Shown: piece after piece, positions 42,641 through 50,756 of the stretch
How positions within the stretch are numbered: position 1 is the first letter of the stretch
How the letters are laid out: each line of letters opens with the position of its first letter
Source of the DNA: Roseivirga spongicola
GTDB taxonomy: Bacteria > Bacteroidota > Bacteroidia > Cytophagales > Cyclobacteriaceae
Length of the DNA stretch: 64,000 nucleotides
Direction of reading: 5' to 3'
NCBI RefSeq assembly: GCF_001592965.1
Contig: NZ_LRPC01000001.1
Coordinates: 744,001-808,000, forward strand
Position numbers and translations under genes: made by a program
The notes under the pieces: model-generated
Told to the model about the DNA's origin: nothing
Seen by the model: the letters and a program-made list of their open reading frames with translations, nothing else
Database searches by the model: none

Positions 42641-44017
42641 ATGAAATACTATAATTCAATCATTGAAACCATTGGCGATACTCCTTTGGTTAAGCTCAAT
42701 TCTGTAAATAAAGGCATTCCGGGTACTATTTTGGTTAAGGTGGAATACTTTAACCCAGGTAACTCCATGAAAGACAGAATGGCGTTAAAGATGGTTGAAG
42801 ACGCTGAGGCGGCTGGGCTCCTTAAGCCAGGCGGAACCATTATTGAAGGTACTTCTGGAAACACAGGAATGGGCCTTGCACTAGCTGCAATTTCAAAAGG
42901 ATACAAGTGCATATTCACCTTAGCCGATAAGCAATCGCAAGAGAAGATCGATATTCTGAAGGCAGTTGGGGCAGAAGTGATTGTTTGCCCGACTAATGTT
43001 GAGCCAGACGATCCGCGCTCTTACTACTCAGTAGCTAAAAAGCTGAATAAAGATATTCCAAACTCGTTCTACCCGAACCAATACGATAATACTTCAAATG
43101 CTCAGGCGCATTACGAAACTACCGGGCCTGAAATCTGGAGAGACACTGAAGGCAAAATTACTCACTGGGCTGCCGGTGTAGGAACTGGTGGTTCTATGTG
43201 TGGAACAGCCAAATACCTAAAAGAACAAAATGCAGATATCGTTTCTGTAGGAATCGATACTTACGGATCGGTTTTCAAGAAGTACAAAGAGACTGGTGTT
43301 TTCGATGAGAAGGAAATTTACCCATACCTAACTGAAGGAATTGGTGAAGACATTCTACCGAAAAACGTAGACTTCGACCTAATAGATACTTTCGTGAAAG
43401 TGACTGATAAAGACGGTGCAATCATGACCAGAAGGTTGGCTCGTGAAGAGGGTATGTTCTGCGGATGGTCTTGTGGTTCTGCGGTGGCAGGTGCTTTAGA
43501 ATACGCCAAGGAGAATTTGAAAGAGGATGATGTAATGGTAATCATTCTTCCGGACCATGGTACTCGCTACTTAGGTAAAATCTACAATGACGATTGGATG
43601 AAAGCTCGTGGTTTCGTGGAGAACAGAAGCTTTGATTCTGCAGCAGATATAATCACCCATCAGAACGGAAATGGTAAGCTTACCACTATTGAGCAATCTG
43701 CAACTGTTGGTGAAGCTGTTAAACTGATGACTGGCAACTCTATCTCTCAGCTTCCAGTAACAAATGGAAATGAGTTTGTTGGTAGTCTGATTGATTCTAA
43801 ACTCTTAGCTCAGATGATTGAAGATCCTGAGTTGAAAACCAAGCCGGTTTCAGAGGTTATGGATCCTTCTTTCCAGTTTGTTTCGCCAGATAATACGCTA
43901 GATGTTCTTTCTTCAGTGATTACGAAGGACAACCCTGCGGTATTGGTTCGTGACGAAAAGAATGAGGTGCATATCCTTACTCGTCACGATTTGCTGAATG
44001 CCATGACGAATAATTAA
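42641..44017 (+). CDS. Cystathionine beta-synthase with C-terminal CBS domains
   Basis: A 458-residue PLP enzyme of the cysteine synthase superfamily, with PLP lysine in NPGNSMKDRMALKMVEDA, EGTSGNTGMGLALAA, and a glycine loop GVGTGGSMCGTAKYL. It is followed by a CBS-domain pair (about residues 335-455). This arrangement is typical of cystathionine beta-synthase acting in reverse transsulfuration, and CBS domains suggest regulation by a nucleotide or SAM-like ligand. An O-acetylserine sulfhydrylase role cannot be strictly excluded. Confidence 0.9.
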   Translation: MKYYNSIIETIGDTPLVKLNSVNKGIPGTILVKVEYFNPGNSMKDRMALKMVEDAEAAGLLKPGGTIIEGTSGNTGMGLALAAISKGYKCIFTLADKQSQEKIDILKAVGAEVIVCPTNVEPDDPRSYYSVAKKLNKDIPNSFYPNQYDNTSNAQAHYETTGPEIWRDTEGKITHWAAGVGTGGSMCGTAKYLKEQNADIVSVGIDTYGSVFKKYKETGVFDEKEIYPYLTEGIGEDILPKNVDFDLIDTFVKVTDKDGAIMTRRLAREEGMFCGWSCGSAVAGALEYAKENLKEDDVMVIILPDHGTRYLGKIYNDDWMKARGFVENRSFDSAADIITHQNGNGKLTTIEQSATVGEAVKLMTGNSISQLPVTNGNEFVGSLIDSKLLAQMIEDPELKTKPVSEVMDPSFQFVSPDNTLDVLSSVITKDNPAVLVRDEKNEVHILTRHDLLNAMTNN

Positions 44018-44757
44018 GCCAGTACCTTAGTTCTATATTCATAGTCTTTATAGACTGACTGAACAGACAACAGTACAGCGCAGGCAATGGCCAACCATTG
44101 TATTGTTGTTTGTTCTCCCCATTGCTTCATGGCTATGGCTACCAATGCCCAAACACCTACGTAGCCAGCATAGGCTAGTCTTCGCTTTAAAATTAGAAAA
44201 GTGAAAATGAGCGTAGTAATGACAATCAATGCCAACGCCCAGTTAGGTTCAGAAAGTATTTCATTCCAACCAATCTTTGAGAGGTAGGCAGTAATATTGG
44301 CAGCAATGGCCACGGTAATCCAGCCAGCATAAATGGATATTGGCCACCAAACCCATAGCGATTGCTTTTGAAATCCGACTCGCAATTGAACAGTCAATGA
44401 AATTAGAGCAATAAGAATCACAGACATAGCAAGAGTGCTCAAAGCTGTGTATTCATAAAGCCATAAAAACACCCAAGTACAATTAGCAAGGTTTGCAACA
44501 GTAAGTCCTATGGCCTGAGTTTTTGTAGTTGGCTTATCTGTGTTTCTAAGTAAGTAAATAGCATTTCCGATTAGGCCTATGTAAATGAGTCCCCAAATAG
44601 AAAAGGCATAACCCGCTGGGGTAAAATAGTTATCATACTCATTGCTCAAGCTCCCCATTGTATTTCCGTTTATGGCTCCCGTATTGGAGTAGTAGGAAAG
44701 AAAAATGGTGGCGAAAACAACCAATAAGTTCAAAACAGGCCAAAATCTACTTTTCAT
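44014..44757 (-). CDS. TspO/MBR-family tryptophan-rich membrane protein
   Basis: A 247-residue protein with about seven hydrophobic helices and a Trp-rich pattern (FTPAGYAFSIWGLIYIGLIG, CTWVFLWLYEYTAL, WVWWPISIYAGWI) resembling TspO/MBR tetrapyrrole or tryptophan-rich sensory proteins, in an extended form. It is convergent with the cystathionine synthase gene (four-base overlap). A perfect inverted repeat sits immediately upstream of its start. Substrate is unknown. Confidence 0.8.
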   Translation of the reverse strand: MKSRFWPVLNLLVVFATIFLSYYSNTGAINGNTMGSLSNEYDNYFTPAGYAFSIWGLIYIGLIGNAIYLLRNTDKPTTKTQAIGLTVANLANCTWVFLWLYEYTALSTLAMSVILIALISLTVQLRVGFQKQSLWVWWPISIYAGWITVAIAANITAYLSKIGWNEILSEPNWALALIVITTLIFTFLILKRRLAYAGYVGVWALVAIAMKQWGEQTTIQWLAIACAVLLSVQSVYKDYEYRTKVLA

Positions 44758-44759
44758 TA

Positions 44760-44781
44760 TTAACAGTTAAAGTACTGTTAA
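44760..44781. promoter_or_regulatory. Inverted repeat upstream of the TspO-like gene
   Basis: TTAACAGT and ACTGTTAA (perfect 8-bp arms, 6-base spacer) sit two bases upstream of the TspO-like start, in the divergent region shared with the restriction-modification genes. It may be an operator or a 5' UTR hairpin. Confidence 0.4.
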
Positions 44782-44854
44782 GAAACCAATCATTTATCTA
44801 CTTGTTCAAGATAGATCATGTAATCACCAATGCTTGAGCCCTTTTCATAAATAA

Positions 44855-44870
44855 GTATGAAAATTCATAC
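44855..44870. promoter_or_regulatory. Inverted repeat upstream of the restriction-modification gene
   Basis: GTATGAA and TTCATAC are 7-bp arms around AA, 37 bases before the methylase start. It is a candidate operator; no separate control-protein gene is found nearby. Confidence 0.35.
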
Positions 44871-44907
44871 CGCTAGCATTAACTTGTGACTTTAGAAAAG
44901 TTCTACG

Positions 44908-47076
44908 ATGGAAATAGCCAAGCAACCAACATTAGCTCAAATTTTAAAGGACTCAAATTACAAACTCACTCAATTCTCAGATTCACAGATTTCGAAACTT
45001 GAAGAGTCCATCACTTTAAGAGAGACTAGAGGCAAATACGTTCCCTTTATCACTTGCCTAGTAAGAAGAAAGGAAGTTCAGCTTAAGCCAGAAGAAGCAG
45101 TAAGGCAACTCTATCTCATGGTGCTACATGAAGAGTATGGTTATTCCTATGAGCGAATGGAAATTGAGTATGCCGTAAGCTTTGGTAGAGAAAAGAAACG
45201 CGCAGACATAGTTGTTTTCGATAAGCAAGATGCTAGAGCTGTCTTTATAATGGTAGAGCTGAAGAAGCCTAAGTTGAAAGACGGTAAAGAGCAATTGAAG
45301 TCTTATTGTAACGCTACTGGTGCTCCAATTGGAATATGGAGTAATGGAGAGTCCATTTCTTATTACAACCGAAGAGACCCAAATTACTTCAAGGATATTC
45401 CGGATATTCCAAAAGCTACTGAAAAGCTAACTGACATCTTAACGGAACGTTGGACGATTGACGATTTAATTGAGAATGATAAACTTTCAAAAGAGCGTAA
45501 ATCACTTAAAGACCAAGTAAAGGAGATGGAAGATGAGGTTCTTGCCAATGCAGGAGTCGATGTCTTCGAAGAGATTTTTCAGCTCATCTTCACTAAACTC
45601 TATGACGAACTTGAAAGCACTCGTAACAAATCCAGATACCTTGAATTCAGAAACTATGGCGAAACCGAAACAGAGCTAAAGCAAAAGATGCAAGCGCTTT
45701 TTGAAAAAGCCAAAGAGAAATGGGAAGGGGTGTTTACAGAAAGCTCAAAAATAACGCTCACACCATCTCACTTAGCTATTTGTGTTTCATCATTGGAAAA
45801 AATTAAGCTTTTTAATTCTAATCTGGATGTTGTAGACGAAGCCTTTGAATACCTCATCAACAAGGATAGTAAAGGTGAAAAGGGACAATATTTTACGCCT
45901 CGTTTTGTGATTGACATGTGTGTAAAAATGATGGATCCTAAAGCTGATGAAACAGTTATTGACACAGCCGCTGGTAGCTGTGGTTTCCCCGTTCACTCTA
46001 TTTTCCATGTATGGGAAAAGCAGCTGAAGGCTAAAGGACTTTCTAAAAGTCATTTGTTTACCGCTGAAGAGAAACTACCAGAACAAACAGATTATGTACA
46101 AAACAAAGTTTTTGCGATAGACTTTGACGAAAAGGCGGTACGTGTTGCCAGAACGCTCAACTTGATTGCAGGTGACGGACAAACTAACGTGCTCCATATG
46201 AACACCTTGGACTATGACCGATGGGACAACAACTACAATGACAAGGATTGGTATGATGTCTACGGTAACGGTTGGAAGAACATTCGAAAACACTTGGCTA
46301 ATCCCAAACCAAAAACAGTAACAATTGAAGAGGAACGAAACGGTAAAATCTATGTGAAGGAAAAAGAGATTTACGAATGCCGTGATTTTCAATTTGATGT
46401 GCTGATGGCAAACCCTCCATTTGCAGGCGACATCAAGGAAAGTAGAATTCTTGCGAAATACGATTTAGGTAAAAAGCCCAACGGCAAGTACCAAACCAAA
46501 GTGGGGCGAGACATTCTCTTTATTGAGCGCAACCTGGATTTTTTAAAACCTGGAGGCCGTATGGCGGTGGTACTACCTCAGGGACGATTCAATAACAGCT
46601 CCGACAAAGCCATTAGAGACTACATTGCTGAGAGATGCCGAATTCTAGCAGTGGTAGGGCTTCATGGCAATGTATTCAAACCACATACAGGTACGAAGAC
46701 ATCTGTCCTTTTTGTACAGAAATGGGATGATACCCTTTGCCCTAAAGTAGAAGATTACCCGATTTTCTTTGCTACCATGCAAGAGTCAAGCAAAGACAAC
46801 AGTGGTGAAAAGATTTTTGTGCGAAAAAAAGATTTTCCAAACGCACAACCCTCCAAAAGTTCTGAACTTTTGGAGGGCTCAGAACAAGTGGCAGAACCCA
46901 TAGACAATTACGACTCTACTCCTTCGAACCTTGAAGAATACCTACTTGACTCACACGGACACCTTGTGGTAAAACACGACCTCTTTAACCATGACGGACT
47001 CACCAAAGACGGCATAGCAGAAGCATTTCTGGAATTTGCTAAAAAAGAGAAACTCTCGTTTGTGGGAAAGCCCTAA
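44908..47076 (+). CDS. HsdR_N nuclease-HsdM methyltransferase fusion (type IIB/I-like restriction-modification)
   Basis: A 722-residue protein. N-terminal domain (about residues 30-165) looks like the HsdR_N endonuclease of type I systems: Asp100 (KKRADIVVFD), Glu117-Leu-Lys119 (MVELKKPK) and QLKSYC form a PD-(D/E)xK site. A linker (about 180-290) is followed by an adenine-N6 methyltransferase of the HsdM type with SAM motif VIDTAAGSCGFPVHS (about 350) and catalytic NPPF (about 501-504, in LMANPPFAGDI). There is no DEAD-box translocase. With the specificity gene next to it, it resembles BcgI-type systems that cut and modify with one RM subunit plus S. Confidence 0.82.
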   Translation: MEIAKQPTLAQILKDSNYKLTQFSDSQISKLEESITLRETRGKYVPFITCLVRRKEVQLKPEEAVRQLYLMVLHEEYGYSYERMEIEYAVSFGREKKRADIVVFDKQDARAVFIMVELKKPKLKDGKEQLKSYCNATGAPIGIWSNGESISYYNRRDPNYFKDIPDIPKATEKLTDILTERWTIDDLIENDKLSKERKSLKDQVKEMEDEVLANAGVDVFEEIFQLIFTKLYDELESTRNKSRYLEFRNYGETETELKQKMQALFEKAKEKWEGVFTESSKITLTPSHLAICVSSLEKIKLFNSNLDVVDEAFEYLINKDSKGEKGQYFTPRFVIDMCVKMMDPKADETVIDTAAGSCGFPVHSIFHVWEKQLKAKGLSKSHLFTAEEKLPEQTDYVQNKVFAIDFDEKAVRVARTLNLIAGDGQTNVLHMNTLDYDRWDNNYNDKDWYDVYGNGWKNIRKHLANPKPKTVTIEEERNGKIYVKEKEIYECRDFQFDVLMANPPFAGDIKESRILAKYDLGKKPNGKYQTKVGRDILFIERNLDFLKPGGRMAVVLPQGRFNNSSDKAIRDYIAERCRILAVVGLHGNVFKPHTGTKTSVLFVQKWDDTLCPKVEDYPIFFATMQESSKDNSGEKIFVRKKDFPNAQPSKSSELLEGSEQVAEPIDNYDSTPSNLEEYLLDSHGHLVVKHDLFNHDGLTKDGIAEAFLEFAKKEKLSFVGKP

Positions 47077-47105
47077 GCCCTTTTAATGAGTCCCGATACA
47101 GGGAT

Positions 47106-48533
47106 TTGTTAGAAGGGCTAGAGATAAAAGAAAAAGATTTTAGCTCAACATATTTAAACAAAGACTTTAGAATTGATAGTCAATTTTATACAAAAGAGCC
47201 TGCTAAAAATTCAAAACTCAAATATGAAAAGATCGGTAACATAATAAAAAAAGCTCAATATGGTGTTTCCATTGCCATGAATGAAGATGGAGTGGGGTAT
47301 CCAATTTACAGAATGAATGAAATCCATAACATGCTCTGTGATATGGAAGTGTCAAAATTCGCTGATATTTCAAAAAATGAGCTCAAAACATTCACTTTAA
47401 ATGATCGGGATGTAGTTTTTAATAGGACTAATTCATTTGAATGGGTTGGGCGGACAGGTTTATATAAAAAGCTGGACAATCGAGACTTTGTGTTTGCATC
47501 ATATCTTGTAAGGTTTATACCGAATGAAGATTTGATCTTTCCAGAATATCTTTCTGCTTTTTTAAATAGTAAACAAGGAGTTTGGGACATTAAGAGGAGA
47601 GCTAGACAATCCATTAATCAAACAAATGTAAACCCTGAAGAGGTAAAAGAAATTGAAATACCTCTTCTCTCTAAACCTTTTCAAGAGAACTTAAAAGAAT
47701 GCTTTGATAAGGCATTTGAGCTTTTGATTGATTCAAAATCGGCCTACACCCAAGCCGAACAACTCCTACTCCAAGAACTCAACCTAGCCGATTTCCAACC
47801 CAGTCAAGAACCTGTAAACGTCAAAAACTTTTCAGAGTCCTTTGATAGCTCTGGGCGTTTGGATGCAGAGTATTATCAGGTGAAGTATGATGATGTTGAA
47901 AATCAGATTATTTCGTATAAAAACGGATACTCAACATTAGGTAATCAAATTGATTACATCAAAACCGGAGAATATTCTGATTCATACATTTCTAAATCAA
48001 AGGGTTCATCATATTATCTCAGAAACACTAATATTTCGAAAGGAGAAATAATTCCAGACGAGAACTATTCAGTAGACTCGACAAAATTTCAATGTAGTGC
48101 GAATCTCAATGAAGTGTTGACATCAAGGGTTGGAACTATCGGTCTATTTGGGGTTATTAATGAGTCTTTAGTCAATTCAGTGTATTCAGATAATATACTT
48201 TGTTTTAAGTTGGTTGATGATCTCAATCCATATGTTTATTCTATCCTTTTTTCATCACAACCTTACCAGTTATTACTTGAAAAACTAGCTGGAGGGTCTG
48301 TACAACCCTTAATAACTCAAACCTCCATCAAAACTTTGGTTATCCCAATTATCGACCAAGACAAACAACAACAAATAGCAGATTTGGTAGAGGAAAGCTT
48401 CAACCGTAAAAAACAAAGCGAGCATTTACTAGAAATAGCGAAACAAGCCGTAGAAATGGCGATAGAACAAGATGAGGAAAGAGCTATGCGTTGGATAAAG
48501 GAACAAACAAAAGACAGAGGGAGAGTCTCTTAA
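47106..48533 (+). CDS. Type I-like specificity subunit (HsdS)
   Basis: A 475-residue protein with two target-recognition domains (about residues 10-205 and 235-455). Each is followed by a long helix (AEQLLLQELNLADF in the middle, ESFNRKKQSEHLLEIAKQAV at the end), the usual HsdS layout. The likely start is TTG in GATTTGTTAGAA; in that frame no ATG exists before the conserved LEGLEIKEKDF. A separate nine-codon ATG frame (47086) overlaps it. Two halves suggest a bipartite target site. It follows the fusion gene by 29 bases. Confidence 0.82.
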   Translation: MLEGLEIKEKDFSSTYLNKDFRIDSQFYTKEPAKNSKLKYEKIGNIIKKAQYGVSIAMNEDGVGYPIYRMNEIHNMLCDMEVSKFADISKNELKTFTLNDRDVVFNRTNSFEWVGRTGLYKKLDNRDFVFASYLVRFIPNEDLIFPEYLSAFLNSKQGVWDIKRRARQSINQTNVNPEEVKEIEIPLLSKPFQENLKECFDKAFELLIDSKSAYTQAEQLLLQELNLADFQPSQEPVNVKNFSESFDSSGRLDAEYYQVKYDDVENQIISYKNGYSTLGNQIDYIKTGEYSDSYISKSKGSSYYLRNTNISKGEIIPDENYSVDSTKFQCSANLNEVLTSRVGTIGLFGVINESLVNSVYSDNILCFKLVDDLNPYVYSILFSSQPYQLLLEKLAGGSVQPLITQTSIKTLVIPIIDQDKQQQIADLVEESFNRKKQSEHLLEIAKQAVEMAIEQDEERAMRWIKEQTKDRGRVS

Positions 48534-48565
48534 ATGAGAAAAGGTATTTCACGGTTGTAGCTAAA

Positions 48566-48585
48566 AAGGCTCCCGAAGGAGCCTT
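48566..48585 (-). terminator. Terminator between hsdS and the convergent lipoprotein gene
   Basis: AAGGCTCC and GGAGCCTT form a perfect 8-bp stem with loop CGAA. In the minus direction it is followed by TTTTTAG, so it ends the lipoprotein transcript; in the plus direction the T-run is short. Confidence 0.75.
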
Positions 48586-48588
48586 AAA

Positions 48589-49737
48589 TTATAATCTTGT
48601 GTCTCTATAGAGCGTTCGTACCTGCGTGAATGCCTGATCGTAAACCCGATCTATAAATGCCGCAAATAACTCTTGCGGACTTGGAGGAGGAACCTCCTTT
48701 TGCTTCGACATTCTGATTTCATCTTTAGTCAGCGCTCGCTCATCTCCGTTGAATGAGGCCCACTCGTACTGCCAGATGTCTTCGCCTCCCAATTTTCTCT
48801 GAACTAATACTTGGTTGCTGTAAGCATCTCTGATCTCGAAATTCAGCATGCCGGTAGAAGCCAAGGTCTTTCTGTAAGTAGTGAAATCGGCTTTTACCGT
48901 ACCAAATACATCATGTGACACACCATCTTTGTCTTTGAACTGACCTACCACTACGCTGTCTCGTTTAATCTCTTTGGTTTTAGATTCTATTCTAGTTTGT
49001 CCAAGAACAAAGTCATCGAATTCCATGCTTAGAATATGGTCCGGGCTTATGTCATAAGCCTCCATATCGCCCTGAGAATAGAACTGAACGAATCTATCTC
49101 TGCTGAACCCATCTAAGAATTCAAACATTCTATTGGCAAAGTACTCATTGGTAAGCTCCAAACTTCTGGAGTGAACTGGAATTGGTTCAACCAAAACTCT
49201 AACTGTACCCATATTTCTTGCCTCTGTCAAAAGGCTGTCAATTGCTGGTAAATTGTTAGTGTATCGAAGAGCTGACTGGAAGTGGCCAAAAGCCTGTCTT
49301 CCACCTTCAATGGTATTCGTGCTTAGGGCATCCTCACCAAGAGAAACTTGAACCTCTGCCGCATTTTGAGCAGCAGCTTCTTGCTCTTGCAAATACTCTT
49401 TAGGGTTTACCAGGTCTAAGCAAGCAGGGCATCTCTGTATATCTCTGTAATATCTGTTTAAGGCAGCATACTCATTATAGATCGACTCATACCTGAAGGA
49501 GTCTGAGCTTCTGTTCATTTGCTGGATTCTCTTCAGGTGATACTGAGAGGCTACTCGGTAACCATCGATCAGTACATCTTGCGCCTTTTTGTTAGAAGGG
49601 TTAGACTGAAGTCGGTTTACGGCTCTATCTAGAGCAGTTTCGTAGTCGCCCTTGTCGAAGGCGTTTTTCCCAGTGGCGCAGCCTATTAATACCAACGCCA
49701 TGAACCCCATTAGAAGTTGTTTGTAAAAAGTGTTCAT
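48589..49737 (-). CDS. Lipoprotein with TPR-like N-terminal region, unknown
   Basis: A 382-residue protein with lipoprotein signal MNTFYKQLLMGFMALVLIGC (Cys20), a helical region with GDYETALDRAVNRLQSNPSN (TPR-like, about residues 28-120) and a beta-rich C-terminal half that includes LVEPIPVHSRSLELTNEYFA. The start at 49737 puts the lipobox at the normal place; an earlier ATG adds an unneeded extension. It is followed by the terminator. No family name is known to me. Confidence 0.65.
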   Translation of the reverse strand: MNTFYKQLLMGFMALVLIGCATGKNAFDKGDYETALDRAVNRLQSNPSNKKAQDVLIDGYRVASQYHLKRIQQMNRSSDSFRYESIYNEYAALNRYYRDIQRCPACLDLVNPKEYLQEQEAAAQNAAEVQVSLGEDALSTNTIEGGRQAFGHFQSALRYTNNLPAIDSLLTEARNMGTVRVLVEPIPVHSRSLELTNEYFANRMFEFLDGFSRDRFVQFYSQGDMEAYDISPDHILSMEFDDFVLGQTRIESKTKEIKRDSVVVGQFKDKDGVSHDVFGTVKADFTTYRKTLASTGMLNFEIRDAYSNQVLVQRKLGGEDIWQYEWASFNGDERALTKDEIRMSKQKEVPPPSPQELFAAFIDRVYDQAFTQVRTLYRDTRL

Positions 49738-49791
49738 AAGCTTTAATGTTTGGTTTTGATCTTGACTTGTCGAAAATAGTGCCAAAACTAT

Positions 49792-50529
49792 TTAGCCTTT
49801 GTCTAGCTCTATGATTTTATTTCTCATCAGCTCATAGGTGCTTTGGGTCAAGTTGTCTAGATCATCTTCGGTAAGACCTTCAACCGATATTTCTGGGAGG
49901 CAATAAGAATGCACAACCCCTGGGCGAAGCAATAGACTGCCTCGCTTCATCAGTTTACCCGCATCATGAATGATGACCGGAATAATTGGAATCTGTGATT
50001 CTATAGCCAATCTAAATGGGCCGTAGCGAAAAGGAAGTAAAGGTTCATCCGTGTTATTTCTAGTTCCTTCTGGAGCTACCAAAACGGATGTTCCACCAGA
50101 AAGCAACTCCTTCAATCTTTTGCTCCCTTCTTTTCTACTTTCGGTATCTGACCTATCTACCCAAACAGCAAATCTGCCTGTTATCCATCCGAACACTGGA
50201 ATTTTGGAAAGCTCTTTTTTCCCTAGCGCTACTAGACTACTAGGGATAGCAATGGGAATGGCAGGCGCATCTAAAAAAGAGGTATGATTAATTACAAAAA
50301 TGTATGACTTCTTTCTGTCTACCACTTTTTTGTTGTGACCGATAAACCAAATACCAGTAAGTAGGCTGAAAATGTAAACCCACACACGAATAAAGAAGTA
50401 GGTGATGTTGTCTAGCTTCCGAGAAATGACAATGGGAATAACCATTGGCAAGGCAAAAACCAGCATAGGAACTACGAAAGCAAAGGCGCACCAGCCTGTG
50501 TAAATGTACTGAATGATTCTCTTAATCAT
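49792..50529 (-). CDS. plsC: 1-acyl-sn-glycerol-3-phosphate acyltransferase
   Basis: A 245-residue membrane acyltransferase of phospholipid synthesis. The HX4D catalytic motif is NHTSFLDAPA (about residues 78-87) and the substrate motif VAPEGTRNNTDEPL is at about 154-167. Two hydrophobic helices are near the N-terminus. The lipoprotein gene lies 54 bases downstream on the same strand. No promoter could be placed in the 227 bases upstream. Confidence 0.93.
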   Translation of the reverse strand: MIKRIIQYIYTGWCAFAFVVPMLVFALPMVIPIVISRKLDNITYFFIRVWVYIFSLLTGIWFIGHNKKVVDRKKSYIFVINHTSFLDAPAIPIAIPSSLVALGKKELSKIPVFGWITGRFAVWVDRSDTESRKEGSKRLKELLSGGTSVLVAPEGTRNNTDEPLLPFRYGPFRLAIESQIPIIPVIIHDAGKLMKRGSLLLRPGVVHSYCLPEISVEGLTEDDLDNLTQSTYELMRNKIIELDKG

Positions 50530-50756
50530 ACATAGTGAATGTATCGCTAAAATAGTCAGAATTTAACAATAAGCACGAAGTGAATTTTGCCAACCAGCAG
50601 ATAAAGTCTCGCCCTCTAAACTTCTTCTATCACTTCAAATAATTCTTCCAATCATACAACACTTTTTACCATCTGTAACACCTAATAGCCATATGTGTAC
50701 ATTCTTGTATATGTGATTTGAGTTGGTTGTCTAAAGGCAATATTAAACTAACTGTA

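Noticed and set aside
47086-47112. Nine-codon frame between the methylase fusion and hsdS as a gene
   Set aside because: Too short and lacks support as a protein; noted only as a possible coupling element.
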